Shown: one piece after another, positions 14,643 to 16,370 of the stretch
How the letters are laid out: each line of letters opens with the position of its first letter
How positions within the stretch are numbered: the first letter of the stretch is position 1
Source: Deltaproteobacteria bacterium
GTDB lineage: Bacteria; Desulfobacterota; Desulfobacteria; Desulfobacterales; C00003060
DNA: 16,370 bases
NCBI GenBank assembly: GCA_019309815.1
Contig: JAFDFO010000101.1
Location: 1 to 16,370, forward strand
Direction of reading: 5' to 3'
Notes under the pieces: generated by a model
What the model was told of the DNA's origin: nothing
Database searches by the model: none
Seen by the model: only the letters and a program-made list of their open reading frames with translations
Program-made: the position numbers and the translations under genes

Positions 14643-14936
14643 ATCTTTGACTACAGGGCTTCCTTCAGGCCAAACGACTGTCACTTCACGATTACAAGAA
14701 ACTATGGGTAGCTCTTGAGGCCACCAACTCTTCAAGATTATCGACCACCCTGGCTTCACCTGCCAGACTATGGGCACTAACGATTTGAAGGCCTACGCTT
14801 GAGAGCTCGGTGGCGAGGGATCACCCAATGGCGTGATTTGATCCACCTATCGTGACCTTTTGAGGCCCTGATTTCTCAAGCTCCTGTAACCACATCACAA
14901 ATTTGGGCGATTCAAGCACATGTAAAGGCATCTTGA
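14643..14936. repeat. Diverged ~300 bp direct repeat, copy 2
   Basis: This is the partner of 1326-1620, in the same orientation about 13.3 kb away. Its left end reads ATCTTTGACTACAGGG (copy 1 ATCTTCAACTACAGGG). Its right end is the shared 20-mer GATTCAAGCACATGTAAAGG (14909-14928). Similarity stops within about 10 bases outside both ends, so the unit is well delimited. Copy 2 is less interrupted than copy 1 on the minus strand. It lies in a stretch without other convincing genes (14499-15229). Confidence 0.8.
14692..14931 (-). pseudogene. Minus-strand reading frame inside repeat copy 2 with one in-frame TGA
   Basis: From ATG 14931 the minus strand reads MPLHVLESPKFVMWLQELEK, SGPQKVTIGGSNHAIG, one TGA (codon 37), then SLATELSSVGLQIVSAHSLA, GEARVVDNLEELVASRATHS and FL, to a stop at codon 80. 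Copy 1 keeps the first residues (PLHVLESAKF), the TGA at codon 37 and the final stop at codon 80, but has three further stops. This looks like a small protein gene in decay, or less likely a selenoprotein. No good Shine-Dalgarno precedes the ATG. Confidence 0.25.
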
Positions 14937-15056
14937 GTCGAGAACCCCCAATCTGATTTCAATTGCAGTCCCTCTTCAGTTTCGATAAGATTTTAAAATC
15001 CTGACATTTGGCCGATTAACGCTCGTGGGTTCGTGGGAAGTTCGTTTGAAAAACCT

Positions 15057-15072
15057 GAAGTTTGAAAACTTC
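15057..15072. repeat. Inverted repeat GAAGTTT-GA-AAACTTC
   Basis: A perfect seven-base dyad about 160 bp upstream of the DUF3124 gene. It may be an operator or a small hairpin. The rest of 14937-15229 holds nothing else I can support. Confidence 0.3.
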
Positions 15073-15229
15073 GAGGCCATATAGGGTCATCAAGGCTTCG
15101 GACAAACCCTGAAGAACCCATTTTTCGGTGCATTTCCCAGTCAAGTTCGACCTGAGCTGTTTAGCGGCATGGAGCTTTAGGTTACTACTAGCAGATTTAA
15201 GATTACCTTTTTGCGAAAGGAGCATGAAA

Positions 15230-15724
15230 ATGATGTTCAATAGAAAAAGAATCTGGGTTTTTGTCTTCTTGGCGTCCACCGTATTGACGGGAATATTGCT
15301 TGGTGAAAGACACGCCGCATCCGAGACTAACTTGTCGAAGGGTCAGACAATCTATATCCCTGTCTATTCACATGTCTACCACGGGCATAAGCAACACCCA
15401 TTCAACTTAACGGCCAGTCTTAGCATTCGGAATGTGGAGCCCACGGCTTCAATTACGATAACCTCGGTCAGGTATCATGATTCAACAGGCAAACTCCTGA
15501 AATCGTATTTGGAAAAACCTGTAAGACTGGGGCCATTGGCATCCACCCACTATACTGTCAAAGAGTCGGACATGGCTGGAGGTTTTGGGGCAAACTTCCT
15601 TGTGAAGTGGATGTCGGACTCGAATGTGAACAAGCCTGTCATAGAGTGTGTCATGATTAGCACGGCTGGGCAGCAAGGCATTTCCTTTCTGACGATTGGG
15701 CGTGCAATCGAGGAGGTGAACTGA
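15230..15724 (+). CDS. Secreted DUF3124-family protein
   Basis: The start ATG 15230 lies seven bases after AAAGGAG; longer in-frame starts (15128, 15224) have none or a site too close. The 164-residue product has a signal peptide (RKRIWVFVFLASTVLTGIL) and then a compact domain typical of DUF3124: KGQTIYIPVYSHVYHGHK, FNLTASLSIRNVEPTASITI, VRYHDSTGKLLKSYL, PVRLGPLASTHYTVKE and GGFGANFLVKW, with a late QQGISFLTIGR. Members are periplasmic, predicted beta-sandwich proteins without known function. A perfect 8 bp hairpin follows the stop. The gene seems to stand alone. Confidence 0.85.
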   Translation: MMFNRKRIWVFVFLASTVLTGILLGERHAASETNLSKGQTIYIPVYSHVYHGHKQHPFNLTASLSIRNVEPTASITITSVRYHDSTGKLLKSYLEKPVRLGPLASTHYTVKESDMAGGFGANFLVKWMSDSNVNKPVIECVMISTAGQQGISFLTIGRAIEEVN

Positions 15725-15728
15725 GAGC

Positions 15729-15750
15729 GATTCTTCCTACCTGAAGAATC
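15729..15750 (+). terminator. Hairpin after the DUF3124 gene
   Basis: GATTCTTC and GAAGAATC form a perfect eight-base stem with a six-base loop (CTACCT), four bases after the stop. No U-run follows, so it is either a weak terminator or an mRNA-stabilising hairpin. Confidence 0.4.
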
Positions 15751-15876
15751 AGCTCGCGGAGGATTGGGACTTCGGTTTAGAAACCTGGCGATTTCCCTTA
15801 ATGAATGGCCTTGACTTCTGAGTAGGGCAAGAATGTCTCGTTTCTCTACACTCAGGCGTTTATACGTTTTTGGCAT
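15750..15876 (-). pseudogene. IS30-family transposase remnant (N-terminal fragment, frameshifted)
   Basis: From ATG 15876 the minus strand reads MPKTYKRLSVEKRDILALLR, SQGHSLREIARFLNRSP, which is the N-terminal helix-turn-helix of IS30-family transposases (typical: '..L..EER..I..L...G.SLREIAR.LGRSPSTI.REL'). After NRSP the frame breaks: skipping one base gives ILREL, so a few bases of the expected STI-REL were lost. Only about 42 residues survive out of about 320-380; the DDE catalytic domain is absent. The fragment abuts the hairpin behind the DUF3124 gene, and the missing part was deleted. Confidence 0.7.
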
Positions 15877-15910
15877 AATCTCGCGATCATACCGCGGAAG
15901 CCTCAAAACC

Positions 15911-15935
15911 TAAAAGTGTTGCACTTACTCATTGA
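15911..15935. repeat. Probable IS30-type terminal inverted repeat (one end)
   Basis: TAAAAGTGTTGCACTTACTC, about 40-60 bases upstream of the transposase start, resembles the GTGTTGCACTT-type ends of IS30 elements as I remember them. The matching end is not present in this window, in keeping with a truncated element. Confidence 0.35.
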
Positions 15936-15962
15936 ACTCGGGCTATAATATGATTTTCATAT
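15919..15962 (+). promoter_or_regulatory. Possible promoter with overlapping dyad upstream of the antiporter gene
   Basis: A perfect TATAAT (15944-15949) has TTGCAC 19 bases upstream, inside the putative IS30 end. It is followed at once by ATATGA-TTT-TCATAT (15948-15962), a perfect six-base dyad that could be an operator. Leader to the antiporter start would be about 105 bases. The -35 spacing is long, so support is modest. Confidence 0.3.
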
Positions 15963-16061
15963 CTTGACATTTCCTGAAATAGAGGTAACGGGAAGTTGTC
16001 TCCAATCCTGCCGTTTCTCGATTTGGGCTTTTCGACATGAAATTAGAAGGTAAATTAGAAT

Positions 16062-16370
16062 ATGGAAATAGTGCTGCTAAATGACATTGTCATCATATTT
16101 GGGCTGTCCATTGCTATCCTCTTCATATGCCATCGACTTCGCGTGCCGGCGATTGTGGGATTTCTGCTTACCGGGATACTAACCGGGCCTTACGGACTTG
16201 GACTGGTAAAGGCAGTTCATGAAGTTGAAATTCTAGCTGAAGTCGGCGTTGTGTTATTGCTTTTTACTATCGGGATCGAGTTCTCACTTCAAAGGCTGCT
16301 GCAAATCAAGAAATCAGTCCTGATGGGAGGCTCGATTCAGGTCTTGCTAACACTTTTTGTTACTTTTGTT
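16062..16370 (+). CDS. CPA2-family cation:proton antiporter (KefB/RosB-like), 3' partial
   Basis: The frame stays open to the right window edge; 103 residues are visible. From ATG 16062 (AGAAGG 11 bases upstream): LLNDIVIIFGLSIAILFICH (TM1), then LRVPAIVGFLLTGILTGPYG, the family hallmark at the end of TM2, then VEILAEVGVVLLLFTIGIEF, the TM3 'E.GV.LLLF..G.E' motif, followed by SLQRLLQIKKSVLMGG. CPA2 antiporters of this type exchange K+ or Na+ for protons in the inner membrane; many carry C-terminal TrkA-N/RCK domains, outside this window. With nhaR nearby it suggests monovalent-cation and pH control. Confidence 0.9.
   Translation, partial: MEIVLLNDIVIIFGLSIAILFICHRLRVPAIVGFLLTGILTGPYGLGLVKAVHEVEILAEVGVVLLLFTIGIEFSLQRLLQIKKSVLMGGSIQVLLTLFVTFV

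Noticed and set aside
14550..14777. Minus-strand 75-codon frame within repeat copy 2 (contains WWPQELPIVSCN)
   Set aside because: A similar peptide in copy 1 is explained by the DNA repeat; base changes fall mostly at amino-acid-changing sites, so no sign of protein selection.

Overview
The window looks like chromosomal DNA of a Gram-negative, probably anaerobic bacterium, most likely of the Desulfobacterota (old Deltaproteobacteria). This rests on the mix of families (secreted FmdE-type protein, DUF3124 protein, DksA/TraR zinc finger, NhaR, an RND metal pump with an outer-membrane factor), moderate GC and strong Shine-Dalgarno sites. The placement is an inference. No rRNA, tRNA or CRISPR was seen.

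Left part (1-4173): a 5'-truncated GT-A glycosyltransferase of the mannosyl/glucosylglycerate-synthase kind; copy 1 of a diverged ~300 bp repeat; a half-size UPF0016/GDT1 manganese-type transporter (minus) divergent from a DmeF-like CDF metal exporter (plus); then a secreted FmdE-fold protein.

Centre (4133-11282, all minus): a heavy-metal RND efflux operon. A well-formed promoter with an internal dyad (11254-11282) precedes a small secreted protein, czcC (outer membrane), czcB (His-rich periplasmic adaptor), czcA (inner-membrane pump) and a small lipoprotein whose C-terminal half looks damaged. Together with the CDF and GDT1 transporters this makes a divalent-metal homeostasis block.

Right-centre (11318-13198): nhaR, a LysR-type sodium/pH regulator, is followed on its own strand by up to three small reading frames. 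Upstream, a 15 bp T-N11-A palindrome separates nhaR from two overlapping 40-residue one-helix membrane proteins on the plus strand. The second of these has a perfect Shine-Dalgarno ahead of an ATT codon. This unannotated nhaR / twin-microprotein locus is the best candidate for something undescribed here.

Right part (13199-16370): a gene-poor stretch, a DksA/TraR protein, a doubtful small membrane ORF, repeat copy 2 (same orientation as copy 1, 13 kb away), a secreted DUF3124 protein, a frameshifted IS30-family transposase remnant with a likely terminal repeat, and the start of a KefB-type CPA2 cation:proton antiporter cut by the window end. NhaR and the antiporter suggest a second theme of Na+/K+/H+ balance.
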